Made by a program: the position numbers and the translations under genes
From: Pararhizobium sp. YC-54
Lineage (GTDB): Bacteria > Pseudomonadota > Alphaproteobacteria > Rhizobiales > Rhizobiaceae
Reading direction: 5' to 3'
Assembly: GCF_025847205.1 (NCBI RefSeq)
Contig: NZ_JAOYTH010000004.1
Coordinates: forward strand, 62,001 to 126,000
Length of the DNA stretch: 64,000 nucleotides
In this document: piece by piece, positions 1-8,978 of the stretch
Position numbering within the stretch: the stretch's first letter is position 1
Layout: each line of letters begins with the position of its first letter
Notes under the pieces: generated by a model
Told to the model about the DNA's origin: nothing
Databases searched by the model: none
Seen by the model: the letters and a program-made list of their open reading frames with translations, nothing else

Positions 1-585
1 CACGGCGGTCATATACTGAAAGCTGCTGTCCTGTCCTTCTTCCTGCGTGCAGATGCCATAGGCAACATTGCCGATCTGGCCGGGAATGCTGCCGTCATGC
101 GCGTTGAAGCGCTGCCATTGCGAGGGAATACCGGCATTGCCGCCGTAGTTGTAGGTCTGCTGCAAGCCGGCCATCAGCATGGCAGACGTGGTTTCAAATC
201 GCGGTTGGTCCAGCTTGGGAAGAGGTGCGGTGCTCATGCGGATAGGCTCCATAAGATCGAGATCGCCAATATGCCCTCTGTTGCGAACCTCTTCCGGCGT
301 TACGCCGAAATGATCGCGGAAGGCACGGGTGAAGGCTTCATGCGAGTTGTAGCCCGCATCAAGGGCGACTGCGAGAATGCTGGATGCGCCACCGGCAAGC
401 GACACGGCCGCGGTGCTCAAGCGCCGGGCCCTGATGTAACCACTGATCGAAAAGCCCGTCGTCAGGCCAAACACCCGCGACAGGTGATAGCGGGAAAGCC
501 CCGCCGTCTCCGCGATGTCCTCGAGTGAAATGTCCCTGGCGTAATGGCTTTCGATAAACCAGAGCGCCTTGCCGATTGCATTCAT
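1..585 (-). CDS. AraC family transcriptional regulator (partial, C-terminus beyond window)
   Basis: The reading frame starts at 585 and runs off the left edge after 195 codons. An AraC-type double helix-turn-helix lies unusually at the N-terminus, about residues 5-105, with DISLEDIAETAGLSRYHLS in the first helix pair and GYNSHEAFTRAFRDHFGVTP in the second. What follows looks like the start of a GyrI/SoxS-like effector-binding domain, which is the known Rob-like order. The start has a clear GGGAGGTGGG Shine-Dalgarno directly before the ATG. It is probably a regulator of a drug or small-molecule response. The target is unknown because its neighbours to the left are outside the window. Confidence 0.85.
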   Translation of the reverse strand, partial: MNAIGKALWFIESHYARDISLEDIAETAGLSRYHLSRVFGLTTGFSISGYIRARRLSTAAVSLAGGASSILAVALDAGYNSHEAFTRAFRDHFGVTPEEVRNRGHIGDLDLMEPIRMSTAPLPKLDQPRFETTSAMLMAGLQQTYNYGGNAGIPSQWQRFNAHDGSIPGQIGNVAYGICTQEEGQDSSFQYMTAV

Positions 586-698
586 CCCACCTCCCGCAGC
601 AAACCGGATATCGTTGTAGCTCCGATCACGGCGCCGTATTTGATCGTGGTTGCTGGATTGGGGATTCTGGTGCTGTCGTAGCGCCGATGCAATCGGAA

Positions 699-1403
699 TC
701 AACTGCTCTCGGCTTTCGGGCCGTAGGCCGCGCGAAACACTGCAAGTCCCGATGCAACGGTTTTTTCGATGTATTCGCGCGAGGGCGGCGCGTCCATCTC
801 ACCGAACAGGCGCCGCTTCAGCATGCCGGCCATCGAAAGTTCGATGAATTGCCGGGCAGCGAGGTCAGTGTCGGCGATATCGAGAGCGCCACGCTCGACC
901 TGCCTGTCGAGATAGGTCCGAAGCACGGTATAGCCGTTTTCCGGTGTTGCATTGAAAAAGCGCTGTGCCAGTTGCGGCATCCGATCGCTGACGCCGATAA
1001 CCATGCGCATCGCGCGGATCGTGTGATCGGCCGTCAGATGCGTCGTCAGCGTCACGCCGAAATCGAAAAGGGCCTCGTCGATCGGCTCGTGATCATCAAG
1101 AGCGTGTTTGACATTCTGAACGACGCGGTTGCGTTCCCGCCCGATGAGAGCAGCAAACAGGTCTTCCTTGTTCTCGAAATAGACGTAGATCGTGCCCTTC
1201 GAAACGCCTGCTTCCCGGGTGATGTCGTTCATGCTGGCGGCATCGAAGCCGACGCTCATGAAAACGCGTTTTGCGCCCTCGATGATCTGCTCGCGCTTTG
1301 CCGGGTCCTCGCCGGCGGCACGGCGGCCGGGAAGGGAACAGGCTTCGCCGGGACAGTCTAGGATGCCGGCTGCTTCTGCCAATTTTTCGCTGTCTTCGGA
1401 CAT
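699..1403 (-). CDS. TetR/AcrR family transcriptional repressor
   Basis: This 234-residue protein has a TetR HTH at about residues 36-82 (IIEGAKRVFMSVGFDAAS, then VSKGTIYVYFENKEDLF) and a TetR_C-like ligand domain. The N-terminus carries an extension of about 30 residues before the HTH, longer than usual. It is divergent from an EmrA/EmrB-type efflux pair, with two near-palindromic sites in the 128-bp gap. The natural reading is a local repressor of the pump and of itself. The inducer cannot be told from sequence. Confidence 0.9.
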   Translation of the reverse strand: MSEDSEKLAEAAGILDCPGEACSLPGRRAAGEDPAKREQIIEGAKRVFMSVGFDAASMNDITREAGVSKGTIYVYFENKEDLFAALIGRERNRVVQNVKHALDDHEPIDEALFDFGVTLTTHLTADHTIRAMRMVIGVSDRMPQLAQRFFNATPENGYTVLRTYLDRQVERGALDIADTDLAARQFIELSMAGMLKRRLFGEMDAPPSREYIEKTVASGLAVFRAAYGPKAESS

Positions 1404-1425
1404 TTTTGTCTCATTGTTAACTTTT

Positions 1426-1441
1426 CGAACCGAGCGGTTCG
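1426..1441. promoter_or_regulatory. Palindromic operator, TetR-type (site 1)
   Basis: The perfect inverted repeat CGAACCG-AG-CGGTTCG lies 23 bp upstream of the tetR start. It sits in the divergent tetR/emrA intergenic region, and a second copy with one mismatch lies at 1481-1496. The size and spacing fit a TetR dimer site. Assignment to this regulator is inference from position. Confidence 0.7.
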
Positions 1442-1480
1442 ATTTGACTTGATATGTGCGTGTTTTCGCACTAAATCAAT

Positions 1481-1501
1481 CGAACTGAACGGTTCGGTTC
1501 G
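1481..1501. promoter_or_regulatory. Palindromic operator, TetR-type (site 2)
   Basis: CGAACTG-AA-CGGTTCG (1481-1496) matches site 1 with one arm mismatch and is followed by a further GGTTCG half repeat ending at 1501. It lies about 30 bp before the HlyD-family gene, where a bound repressor could block pump transcription. Confidence 0.65.
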
Positions 1502-1531
1502 AATTTCTCATATTAGGACTGGTAGTGCAAT

Positions 1532-2758
1532 ATGTCAGTTTCAAGCAAATCCGCTGCTGCCCATGTCCGCCCCGTCGGCGATGATTTCGAGGCGCCCGGC
1601 GAACAGATCGAGGCCCCTGAGGCCAAAAACATAACCGAGCCGGCAGCCGAAGCGCAAGCGGTGCCGCAGGTTGCCGTTACGGCAGAAAAGCCGGCGCCCA
1701 CGCGCCGCAAGATGGTGTTTCCCGTCATCGTTATCGCCGCGCTCGCTGCCGGCGGCTGGTATGGTTACGAATGGTGGACCAACGGCCGTTTCATGATCTC
1801 GACGGATGACGCCTATATCGAAGGCGATATCGCGTCGATCTCGCCGAAGGTGTCCGGCTATATCGAGAAGGTCAATGTCGTTGCCAACCAGCACGTCAAG
1901 GCCGGCGACCCGCTGATCACCCTCGACAAGGAAGATTACCGCATCGCTGCCGATCAGGCGCAGGCGCAGATCGAAACCGAAAAGCTGTCGCTGCAGCGTT
2001 TCGATGCGCAGATCGCTGGCGCCAAGGCCAGCCTGCAGCAGGCACAAGCGCAGAAAACCGCCCTTGAGGCGACCGTCCGGGGTGCCCAGATCACGTTCAA
2101 GCGTGCCGGCGACCTCCAGTCAAAGGCAGTCGGTACGGTCGCCTCGCTCGACGACGCCACGGTTGTGCTCGATCAGGCCAAGGCAAACCTGATCGGTGCC
2201 GATGCCAGCATCGCCACGGCGAACGCCAATATCGCAGTCCTGGTTGCGCAGCGCGCCGAGGCAGAGAGCACCATCCGGTCGCTCGACCTGGCCCGTGACA
2301 AGGCTGAGCGCGACCTGGGCTTCACGGTTCTGAAGGCGCCCTATGATGGCGTCATCGGCAATCTGGCCGTACAGGATGGCGACCTTGTCTCCGCCGGTCA
2401 GCGTCTGGCCGCGCTGGTGCCAACCAATCAGCTTTATATCGACGCCAATTTCAAGGAAACGCAGATCGCCCACATGGTTCCGGGCTCGAAGGTCAATATC
2501 CATGTGGATGCCTTCGACGAGGCGCCGATTGTCGGTACCGTGCAGTCGATATCGCCGGCTTCCGGTTCGGTGTTCTCGCTGCTGCCGGCTGAAAACGCCA
2601 CGGGCAACTTCACCAAGGTGATTCAGCGCGTTCCCGTTCGTATCGTCTTCCCGAAGGACGTGCTGGACAGCGGCCGCCTGCGTGCCGGTTTGAGCGTCGT
2701 TGTCGATGTCGATACCCGTACCGCGCCGAAGCCGCAGGAAACCGCAGCGGTCAAGTGA
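1532..2758 (+). CDS. HlyD/EmrA-family efflux periplasmic adaptor
   Basis: This 408-residue membrane-fusion protein would link an inner-membrane pump to an outer-membrane channel. There is a Pro/Ala-rich cytosolic N-terminus (1-60), one membrane segment (about 61-77, VFPVIVIAALAAGGWYGY), a lipoyl-like half (TDDAYIEGDIASISPKVSGYI), a long Ala/Gln coiled coil (about 140-250), the second lipoyl half (APYDGVIGNLAVQDGD) and a beta-barrel domain. It is followed 150 bp later by a DHA2 MFS transporter, the usual EmrA-EmrB order. The gene is probably repressed by the divergent TetR protein. The substrate is unknown. Confidence 0.92.
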   Translation: MSVSSKSAAAHVRPVGDDFEAPGEQIEAPEAKNITEPAAEAQAVPQVAVTAEKPAPTRRKMVFPVIVIAALAAGGWYGYEWWTNGRFMISTDDAYIEGDIASISPKVSGYIEKVNVVANQHVKAGDPLITLDKEDYRIAADQAQAQIETEKLSLQRFDAQIAGAKASLQQAQAQKTALEATVRGAQITFKRAGDLQSKAVGTVASLDDATVVLDQAKANLIGADASIATANANIAVLVAQRAEAESTIRSLDLARDKAERDLGFTVLKAPYDGVIGNLAVQDGDLVSAGQRLAALVPTNQLYIDANFKETQIAHMVPGSKVNIHVDAFDEAPIVGTVQSISPASGSVFSLLPAENATGNFTKVIQRVPVRIVFPKDVLDSGRLRAGLSVVVDVDTRTAPKPQETAAVK

Positions 2759-2807
2759 TCCGTACGCCGCGCCCATTTAGGGTGATGCTCAACGGTTGAG
2801 AGAGAGA

Positions 2808-2832
2808 CGTCCCGGGCAGACACACCGGGACG
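2808..2832 (+). other. Hairpin between emrA-like and emrB-like genes
   Basis: The 8-bp perfect stem CGTCCCGG / CCGGGACG has a 9-nt loop and lies in the 149-bp gap between the adaptor and transporter genes. No T-tract follows directly, so it may adjust relative expression or mRNA stability rather than end transcription. Confidence 0.4.
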
Positions 2833-2907
2833 ATGTGATGCACCATTTTTCATGATCACGATGGCCGCCCCTTCGCTTGAGCGAGGGGCATGCCAGGAGC
2901 AACGCCG

Positions 2908-4503
2908 ATGGCTGCCACTGCAACAGCGGGTACGATGCCGCTTCCTGCCGCCCGTGCGGAAGAGAAGATGGATAAGAAACGGCTGATCGCCTTTTTCGCG
3001 ATGGTCTTCGGCATGTTCATGTCGATCCTCGATATCCAGATCGTCTCGGCCTCGCTGGCCGAGATCCAGGCGGGGCTGTCGGCCGGCTCCGATGAAGTCG
3101 CCTGGGTGCAGACGGCCTATCTGATTGCCGAAGTCATCATGATCCCACTGTCGGGCACTTTGGCCCGCATCGTTTCCACGCGCGTGCTGTTTTCGGTGTC
3201 GGCTGCCGGCTTCACGGCGGCGAGCGCGCTTGCGGCAACGGCGACCAATATCGACCAGATGATCGTCTATCGTGCGCTGCAGGGCTTCATCGGCGGCGGC
3301 ATGATCCCGTCTGTTTTCGCGGCGGCCTTCACGATCTTCCCGCCCTCCAAGCGCAGCATCGTCTCGCCGATCATCGGCCTTGTCGCGACGCTGGCGCCGA
3401 CCATCGGTCCGACCGTCGGCGGTTATCTCAGCCACGCCTTTTCCTGGCACTGGCTGTTCCTCGTCAATATTATCCCGGGCATCATCGTCACGATCATCAC
3501 CTGGAATTTCATCGACTTCGACAAGCCGGAACTCAGCCTGTTCAAGAAGTTTGACTGGTGGGGCCTGTTGTCGATGGCGGTGTTCCTCGGCTCGCTGGAA
3601 TATGTGCTGGAAGAGGGCAATGCCAACGACTGGTTCAGCGACGAATACATCTTCATGGGTGCAATCGCATCGGCCATCGGTGCGCTGGTGTTTTTCTATC
3701 GAGCGTTCAAGATCGATTTTCCCATCGTCGATTTACGGGCCTTCACCAATCGAAACTTTGCCTTCGGCTCGTTGTTTTCCTTCGTCATGGGCATCGGGCT
3801 CTACGGTCTCACCTATATCTACCCGCTCTATCTCGGGCGGATCCGCGGTTACGATTCGCTGATGATCGGCGAGACGATGTTCGTTTCCGGCCTTGCGATG
3901 TTCTGCACCGCGCCGGTGGCCGGCAAGCTGTCGACCAAGCTCGATCCACGCGTGATGATGGCGATCGGCTTTGCCAGCTTTGCCTCGGGCACGTGGCTGA
4001 TGAGCCACCTGACGACGGATTGGGATTTCTACGAACTTCTGATCCCGCAGATCCTGCGCGGCGTCGGCCTGATGCTGTGCATGGTACCGATCAACAACGT
4101 GGCGCTCGGCACGCTGTCGCCGGAGCGCGTGCGTGGCGCGTCGGGCCTGTTCAACCTGACGCGCAATCTCGGCGGCGCTGTCGGCCTGGCGGCCATCAAC
4201 ACGATCCTGACCCAGCGCGAGCAGGTGCATTACGCCCAGTTGCAGGAGCATGTGCAATGGGGCAACCCGGAAGCCATGGACCAGCTCAACAACATGATCG
4301 CGAAATACAATTCGCACGGTCTCGACGGCGCGACGATCGCGATACAGAAGCTGTCGGGGATGGTGACGCAGCAGGCGATGATCCTGTCGTTCATCGACGT
4401 GTTCCTGATCCTCACCGGTTTGTTCGGCACGCTGGTCGTCTGCGCCTTCCTGATCAAGAAGCCGCAGGCAGCGCCAACCGGCGGCGGTGGCGGCGGTCAC
4501 TAG
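2908..4503 (+). CDS. DHA2 family MFS multidrug efflux transporter (EmrB-like)
   Basis: The protein has 531 residues from the ATG at 2908, which has AGGAG eight bases upstream. An in-frame ATG at 2890 would add six residues but has poorer spacing. It is a hydrophobic protein with about 14 membrane segments, and the first carries the family motif around DIQIVSASLAEIQ. GSGRxxYQ-type signatures are diverged but the topology, the length and a preceding EmrA homologue all fit EmrB/QacA proton antiporters. The C-terminus ends in a glycine-rich tail. It probably pumps hydrophobic toxicants or plant phenolics. The substrate is not determinable. Confidence 0.92.
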   Translation: MAATATAGTMPLPAARAEEKMDKKRLIAFFAMVFGMFMSILDIQIVSASLAEIQAGLSAGSDEVAWVQTAYLIAEVIMIPLSGTLARIVSTRVLFSVSAAGFTAASALAATATNIDQMIVYRALQGFIGGGMIPSVFAAAFTIFPPSKRSIVSPIIGLVATLAPTIGPTVGGYLSHAFSWHWLFLVNIIPGIIVTIITWNFIDFDKPELSLFKKFDWWGLLSMAVFLGSLEYVLEEGNANDWFSDEYIFMGAIASAIGALVFFYRAFKIDFPIVDLRAFTNRNFAFGSLFSFVMGIGLYGLTYIYPLYLGRIRGYDSLMIGETMFVSGLAMFCTAPVAGKLSTKLDPRVMMAIGFASFASGTWLMSHLTTDWDFYELLIPQILRGVGLMLCMVPINNVALGTLSPERVRGASGLFNLTRNLGGAVGLAAINTILTQREQVHYAQLQEHVQWGNPEAMDQLNNMIAKYNSHGLDGATIAIQKLSGMVTQQAMILSFIDVFLILTGLFGTLVVCAFLIKKPQAAPTGGGGGGH

Positions 4504-4561
4504 CCGTTACCACCCCTGAACATCCGGTCTGTACGTCGCACCTTTCCTCCACCAGAATGCA

Positions 4562-4579
4562 CTGAAGGTAAAACTTCAG
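4562..4579 (+). terminator. Weak hairpin after emrB-like gene
   Basis: CTGAAG-GTAAAA-CTTCAG forms a 6-bp stem 58 bp past the transporter stop. No T-run follows, so termination is uncertain. Confidence 0.3.
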
Positions 4580-4584
4580 GGCAT

Positions 4585-4784
4585 TTAGCATGGCTGGTCA
4601 TAGGTTTCCTCGGCTTCCCAGGCGTTCTCGTCGATCCATTCAAGCCGGTCGACACCTTCAAGGGCGGCTTTGCCGTTGCCTATATCGCCAATCAATACAT
4701 GGATGTCGTTCTCACGCGGGCTGAAGGGACTGACGGCGAAGTGATTTTTCTCAGGCTTTCAGCAAGCGTTTTTGCCTGATCCAT
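4585..4784 (-). pseudogene. Small gene of about 66 codons with an apparent one-base frameshift
   Basis: From an ATG at 4784 the minus strand reads MDQAKTLAESLRK. Then the frame slips inside a run of five A bases, and the next frame continues NHFAVSPFSPRENDIHVLIG and on to ...WIDENAWEAEETYDQPC with a TAA at 4585-4587. The span is 200 nt, one short of 67 codons. One extra A in the homopolymer would restore a single continuous small acidic protein. Unslipped translation stops after about 30 codons. I do not recognise the family. The joined sequence reads like a genuine protein rather than random translation. It could be a real mutation, a sequencing error or programmed slippage. Confidence 0.5.
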
Positions 4785-4884
4785 GGTGATTCCGCTTGCG
4801 CGAAAACCACTTCCGGGGCGCCCGCAGTAATTTTCTGATTTACGTACATCAAATTTTCCTCTAAGGCTCTCTCCCGGAGGAAAT

Positions 4885-5985
4885 ATGCGCCCGACAGTTC
4901 ACGATATTGCTGCTGCGGCAGGGGTCAGCCTTGCGACCGTCGACCGCGTGTTGAACCAGCGCGCCGGTGTCCGGACTGTGACACGCGAAAAGGTGGAGCA
5001 GGCGATCGAACGCATCGGCTATGTTCGTGATGTCGCCGCCGCCAATCTCGCCAAGAGCCGTATCTATCCCTTCGTCTTCATCCTGCCCTTTGGCGACAAT
5101 TCCTTCATGCGCGGGCTTGAGGCGCAGGTGCGCGCGGCGATCGGCCGTTCGGCTGTCGAGCGCACCGACATTTCCATCGTCTCCGTCCCGGCGTTCAATG
5201 CCGAAGCATTGGTCGCGGCTTTGGATGAGGCGCGTGCACGATCTCCAGCCGGGGTGGCGGTCGTGGCAATCGATTCTCCCGATGTCGTCGCCGCCGTCGA
5301 TCGCCTGCGGTCAGATCGTATTCCGGTTGTCACCCTGGTTTCCGATCTGGCGGGTTCGAAGCGTGATCATTTCGCCGGCGTCGACAACATCGCCGCGGGC
5401 CGCACGGCAGCAAGCCTGATGGGACGCTTTCTCGGTGGCCGGTCCGGGCCGGTCGCAGTGCTGGCCGGTTCGATGCTGGTGCGCGACCATCGCGAACGTC
5501 TCGATGGTTTCTGCGCTGTCATGAAGGAGAGTTTCGCAGGGCATGCCGTGCTGCCGGTCATCGAAGGGCAGGACGATCCCGCTTTGGCGGAGCGGCTTGT
5601 CGGCGAGGCGCTTGCCGCATCGCCGGAGATCGCCGGTATCTACAGCCTCGGTGCCGGTAATCGCGGTCTGATCGCCGCCTTGAAGCATAAAAGTAGCGGC
5701 TCGCCGGTCTGCGTCATCGCCCATGAACTGACGCAGCATACGCGGGCGGCGCTGAATGACGGGCTGATCGACGCGGTTCTCAACCAGGACGCCGGTCATG
5801 AGGTGCGCAGCGCCATCCGCGTGCTGAAGGCAAAGGCCGACGGCGTCGCTGTCATCGGCGCGCAGGAGCGTATCCGGATCGACATTTTCCTGAAAGACAA
5901 CCTGCCCTTCGAAGAGGGCAGCGAAACAGATGCGCCTTTTGAGCGAGGCAGCAATCAAGAGCCCGAACAGGGCAGGCAAGACTAG
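4885..5985 (+). CDS. LacI family transcriptional regulator of the xylose operon
   Basis: The protein has 366 residues with an N-terminal LacI HTH (TVHDIAAAAGVSLATVDRVLN, residues 4-24) and a periplasmic-binding-protein-like sensor domain (about 60-340). The C-terminal tail is long and Glu/Asp-rich. The ATG is preceded by CCCGGAGGAAAT. Its stop is only 10 bp before xylB, so it is probably co-transcribed with xylB. It most likely senses xylose or a related pentose. This is inference from position. Confidence 0.88.
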   Translation: MRPTVHDIAAAAGVSLATVDRVLNQRAGVRTVTREKVEQAIERIGYVRDVAAANLAKSRIYPFVFILPFGDNSFMRGLEAQVRAAIGRSAVERTDISIVSVPAFNAEALVAALDEARARSPAGVAVVAIDSPDVVAAVDRLRSDRIPVVTLVSDLAGSKRDHFAGVDNIAAGRTAASLMGRFLGGRSGPVAVLAGSMLVRDHRERLDGFCAVMKESFAGHAVLPVIEGQDDPALAERLVGEALAASPEIAGIYSLGAGNRGLIAALKHKSSGSPVCVIAHELTQHTRAALNDGLIDAVLNQDAGHEVRSAIRVLKAKADGVAVIGAQERIRIDIFLKDNLPFEEGSETDAPFERGSNQEPEQGRQD

Positions 5986-5995
5986 GGAGACCACC

Positions 5996-7450
5996 ATGTA
6001 TCTCGGCATCGACCTCGGCACCTCCGGGGTGAAGGCACTGCTGATCGATGACGGCCAGCGGGTCGTCGGCTCGGCATCCGGTGCCATGGATGTGTCGCGT
6101 CCGCACCCCGGATGGTCGGAGCAGGATCCGGCTCAGTGGGTCAGCGCAACCGAAGAGGCGATCGCCGGGTTGAAGGCGGCCCATCCCAAGGAGCTGGCCG
6201 CCGTCAAGGGCATCGGCCTTTCCGGCCACATGCATGGCGCGACGCTTCTCGATGACAACGACAGGGTTCTGCGCCCCTGCATTCTCTGGAACGATACGCG
6301 CAGCCACAAGCAGGCGCTGGCGCTCGATGCCGATCCGCAGTTCAGGAGGCTGACCGGCAATATCGTCTTTCCGGGATTCACGGCACCGAAGCTCGCTTGG
6401 GTAGCCGAAAACGAGCCCGATATCTTCGACAAGGTCGACTGGGTCCTGCTGCCGAAGGATTATCTGCGCCTGTGGCTGACCGGTGAACATATTTCCGAAA
6501 TGTCGGATTCGGCCGGCACGTCCTGGCTCGACACAGGCAAACGCGCCTGGTCTGAAAGCCTGCTCGATGCGACCGGGCTGACCGAAAGCCATATGCCGTC
6601 GCTGGTTGAGGGCACCGAATTTGGCGGCACGCTGAAGGCCGATCTTGCCGCCAGATGGGGCATGGGTAGCGGCGTCATCGTTGCCGGCGGGGCGGGGGAC
6701 AATGCTGCGTCCGCCTGCGGCATGGGCACGGTCGGCGAAGGCCAGGCGTTCGTGTCGCTTGGCACTTCCGGCGTGCTGTTTGCCGCCAATGCCAGCTATC
6801 TGCCCAATCCGGCCAGCGCCGTGCATGCGTTCTGCCATGCCCTGCCCAACACCTGGCACCAGATGGGCGTCATCCTCTCGGCAACCGATGCGCTCAACTG
6901 GCATTCGCAGATCACCGGCAAGAGTGCAGCCGAGCTGACAGCAGAGCTTGGCGACAGCCTCAACGCGCCTTCCGGCGTCACTTTCCTGCCGTATCTCTCT
7001 GGCGAGCGCACGCCGTACAATGACGCAGCCATCCGCGGTGTCTTTGCCGGGCTAGGCCATGAAAGCAGCCGCGTGGTTCTGACCCAGGCCGTGCTGGAAG
7101 GCGTTTCCTTTGCGCTTCGCGATAGTCTCGAGACCCTGCGCGTGGCTGGCACCACTCTGTCCCGGGTCACCGCCATCGGCGGTGGTTCACGCTCGCGCTA
7201 CTGGTTGAAGTCGATCGCGACTGCACTCGACCTGCCCGTCGATGTTCCTGCCGATGGCGATTTTGGTGCCGCTTTCGGCGCCGCCCGTCTCGGCCTTGTT
7301 GCTGCGACAAAGGCTGATCCGCTGTCGGTGTTCACGGCTCCGACGACTGCGGAAACGGTTCAGCCGGAGGCTTCCCTGCGTGGCGCCTATGAGGATGCCT
7401 ACCAGCGCTATCGCCGCGTCTATCCGGCGATCAAGTCCGCAATGTTGTAA
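5996..7450 (+). CDS. xylB: Xylulokinase
   Basis: This 484-residue FGGY-family kinase phosphorylates D-xylulose to xylulose 5-phosphate. The N-terminal phosphate motif MYLGIDLGTSGVKALLID, the substrate segment GLSGHMHGATLLD, the second-domain ATP motif GGAGDNAASACG and the late motif IGGGSRSRYW are all in the expected order. The start is the ATG at 5996 with AGGGAGA before it. The frame is open further upstream but that part overlaps lacI. It lies between lacI and xylA, with a palindromic repeat before xylA. Confidence 0.95.
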   Translation: MYLGIDLGTSGVKALLIDDGQRVVGSASGAMDVSRPHPGWSEQDPAQWVSATEEAIAGLKAAHPKELAAVKGIGLSGHMHGATLLDDNDRVLRPCILWNDTRSHKQALALDADPQFRRLTGNIVFPGFTAPKLAWVAENEPDIFDKVDWVLLPKDYLRLWLTGEHISEMSDSAGTSWLDTGKRAWSESLLDATGLTESHMPSLVEGTEFGGTLKADLAARWGMGSGVIVAGGAGDNAASACGMGTVGEGQAFVSLGTSGVLFAANASYLPNPASAVHAFCHALPNTWHQMGVILSATDALNWHSQITGKSAAELTAELGDSLNAPSGVTFLPYLSGERTPYNDAAIRGVFAGLGHESSRVVLTQAVLEGVSFALRDSLETLRVAGTTLSRVTAIGGGSRSRYWLKSIATALDLPVDVPADGDFGAAFGAARLGLVAATKADPLSVFTAPTTAETVQPEASLRGAYEDAYQRYRRVYPAIKSAML

Positions 7451-7456
7451 CGCATT

Positions 7457-7583
7457 GCCCCCACCCCTCTCCCTGCAAGCGGGGAGGGGCGTAACCGAAT
7501 TTTGCCGCTTGTTCCTTCACCCGTCACGACGGGGAGAAGGTACCCGCCCTTCCTGTCAAACAGCTAGGGGCGGATGAGGGGCA
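7457..7583. repeat. Rhizobial intergenic palindromic repeat, family A, copy 1
   Basis: Two nested G/C-rich palindromes (CCTCTCCCTGCAAGCGGGGAGG; CACCCGTCACGACGGGGAG) are followed by GGGCGGATGAGGGGC. The element is the reverse complement of the one at 51617-51735, sharing CCCCTCATCCGCCC, CACCTTCTCCCCG, ACAAGCGGC and the CTCTCCCTGC palindrome in the same order. It sits between xylB and xylA, where the RNA could fold and affect mRNA decay. Confidence 0.75.
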
Positions 7584-7619
7584 TAGTGAGATCCAATTGC
7601 AAACCGAGAGGAAACACCC

Positions 7620-8927
7620 ATGAGCACAGGTTTTTTCGGCGATATCGCCAAGATCAAATATGAAGGCCCCGACAGCACCAACCCGCTGGCCTTTCGCCAC
7701 TACAATCCCGACGAAATCGTCATGGGCAAGCGCATGGAAGAACATCTGCGCTTTGCGGTTGCCTATTGGCACACGTTCGTCTGGCCGGGCGGCGACCCCT
7801 TTGGTGGTCAGACGTTCGAGCGCCCCTGGTTTGAAGACAGCATGAAGGCAGCCAAGCTGAAAGCCGACGTTGCCTTCGAATTCTTCTCGCTGCTCGGTGT
7901 GCCCTTCTATTGCTTCCATGACGCCGACGTGCGCCCGGAAGGCCGGAATTTTGCCGAGAATACCAAAAACCTCAACGAGATCGTCGATTACTTCGCCAAA
8001 AAGCAATCCGACACCGGCGTCAAGCTGCTCTGGGGCACGGCCAACTTGTTCTCCCACCGCCGGTATATGTCAGGTGCTGCCACCAACCCGGATCCGGATG
8101 TCTTTGCCTTTGCTGCGGCAACGGTGAAGACCTGCATGGATGCGACGCTGAAGCTTGGCGGCGACAATTACGTGCTGTGGGGCGGCCGCGAAGGCTATGA
8201 GACCCTGCTCAACACCAACCTGAAGCAGGAACTCGACCAGCTCGGCCGCTTCGTCAACATGGTCGTGGAATACAAGCACAAGATCGGCTTCAAGGGTGCG
8301 ATCCTGATCGAGCCGAAGCCGCAGGAGCCGACCAAGCATCAGTATGATTACGACGTTGCGACGGTCTATGGCTTCCTCAAGACCTACGGCCTTGAAAACG
8401 AGGTCAAGGTCAATATCGAGCAGGGCCATGCGATCCTCGCCGGCCATTCCTTCGAGCATGAGCTGGCGCTTGCCAATGCCTTCGGCATCTTCGGTTCGAT
8501 CGACATGAACCGCAACGATTACCAGTCCGGCTGGGATACCGACCAGTTCCCCAACAACGTTCCGGAAATGGCGCTCGCCTATTACCAGGTCCTGTCCGGC
8601 GGCGGCTTCAAGACCGGCGGCACCAATTTCGATTCGAAGCTGCGCCGTCAGTCGATCGATCCGGAAGACCTGCTGATCGGTCACATCGGCGGCATGGATT
8701 GCTGCGCCCGGGGCCTGCGCGCGGCCGCGAAAATGGTCGAGGACAAGGCGCTGTCGGGCCCGCTCGACGCACGCTACGCCGGCTGGCAGTCGCCAGAGGG
8801 CCAGAAGCGCCTGACCAGCATGTCGCTGGAAGAAATCGCGGCCTATGTCGAAAAGACCGATCTCAACCCGCAGCCGAAGTCCGGCAAGCAGGAACTGCTC
8901 GAAAACGTCGTCAATCGCTACGTCTGA
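7620..8927 (+). CDS. xylA: Xylose isomerase
   Basis: This 435-residue TIM-barrel enzyme interconverts D-xylose and D-xylulose with two divalent metals. Catalytic motifs are visible: YCFHDADV (active His), [16 protein letters not shown] (metal Glu and Lys), [17 protein letters not shown], and [20 protein letters not shown] (metal Asp). The length is that of the class II isomerases of rhizobia. An A/G-rich ribosome site (GAGAGGAAACACCC) precedes the ATG. With xylB and the LacI gene it completes an isomerase-type xylose pathway. Confidence 0.97.
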   Translation: MSTGFFGDIAKIKYEGPDSTNPLAFRHYNPDEIVMGKRMEEHLRFAVAYWHTFVWPGGDPFGGQTFERPWFEDSMKAAKLKADVAFEFFSLLGVPFYCFHDADVRPEGRNFAENTKNLNEIVDYFAKKQSDTGVKLLWGTANLFSHRRYMSGAATNPDPDVFAFAAATVKTCMDATLKLGGDNYVLWGGREGYETLLNTNLKQELDQLGRFVNMVVEYKHKIGFKGAILIEPKPQEPTKHQYDYDVATVYGFLKTYGLENEVKVNIEQGHAILAGHSFEHELALANAFGIFGSIDMNRNDYQSGWDTDQFPNNVPEMALAYYQVLSGGGFKTGGTNFDSKLRRQSIDPEDLLIGHIGGMDCCARGLRAAAKMVEDKALSGPLDARYAGWQSPEGQKRLTSMSLEEIAAYVEKTDLNPQPKSGKQELLENVVNRYV

Positions 8928-8954
8928 TTGCCGTTGCAGGGTTGCCAAGCGAGG

Positions 8955-8978
8955 GGCGCGCCGGTGGCGCGCCTTTTT
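8955..8978 (+). terminator. Rho-independent terminator of the xylose operon
   Basis: The perfect 8-bp stem GGCGCGCC-GGT-GGCGCGCC is followed at once by TTTTT, 28 bp after the xylA stop. Confidence 0.9.

Larger units (their letters stand above)
4504..4884. other. Intergenic region, emrB-like to lacI
   Basis: These 381 bp hold a weak hairpin (4562-4579), the frameshifted small gene on the minus strand (4585-4784), and AT-richer DNA at about 4825-4865 that likely carries the promoter of the xylose-operon LacI gene. Nothing else is recognisable. Confidence 0.5.

Noticed and set aside
5930..5995. An extended start for xylulokinase at 5930
   Set aside because: The extra 22 codons overlap lacI and have no kinase similarity. 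The ATG at 5996 has a ribosome site and begins the family's phosphate motif.
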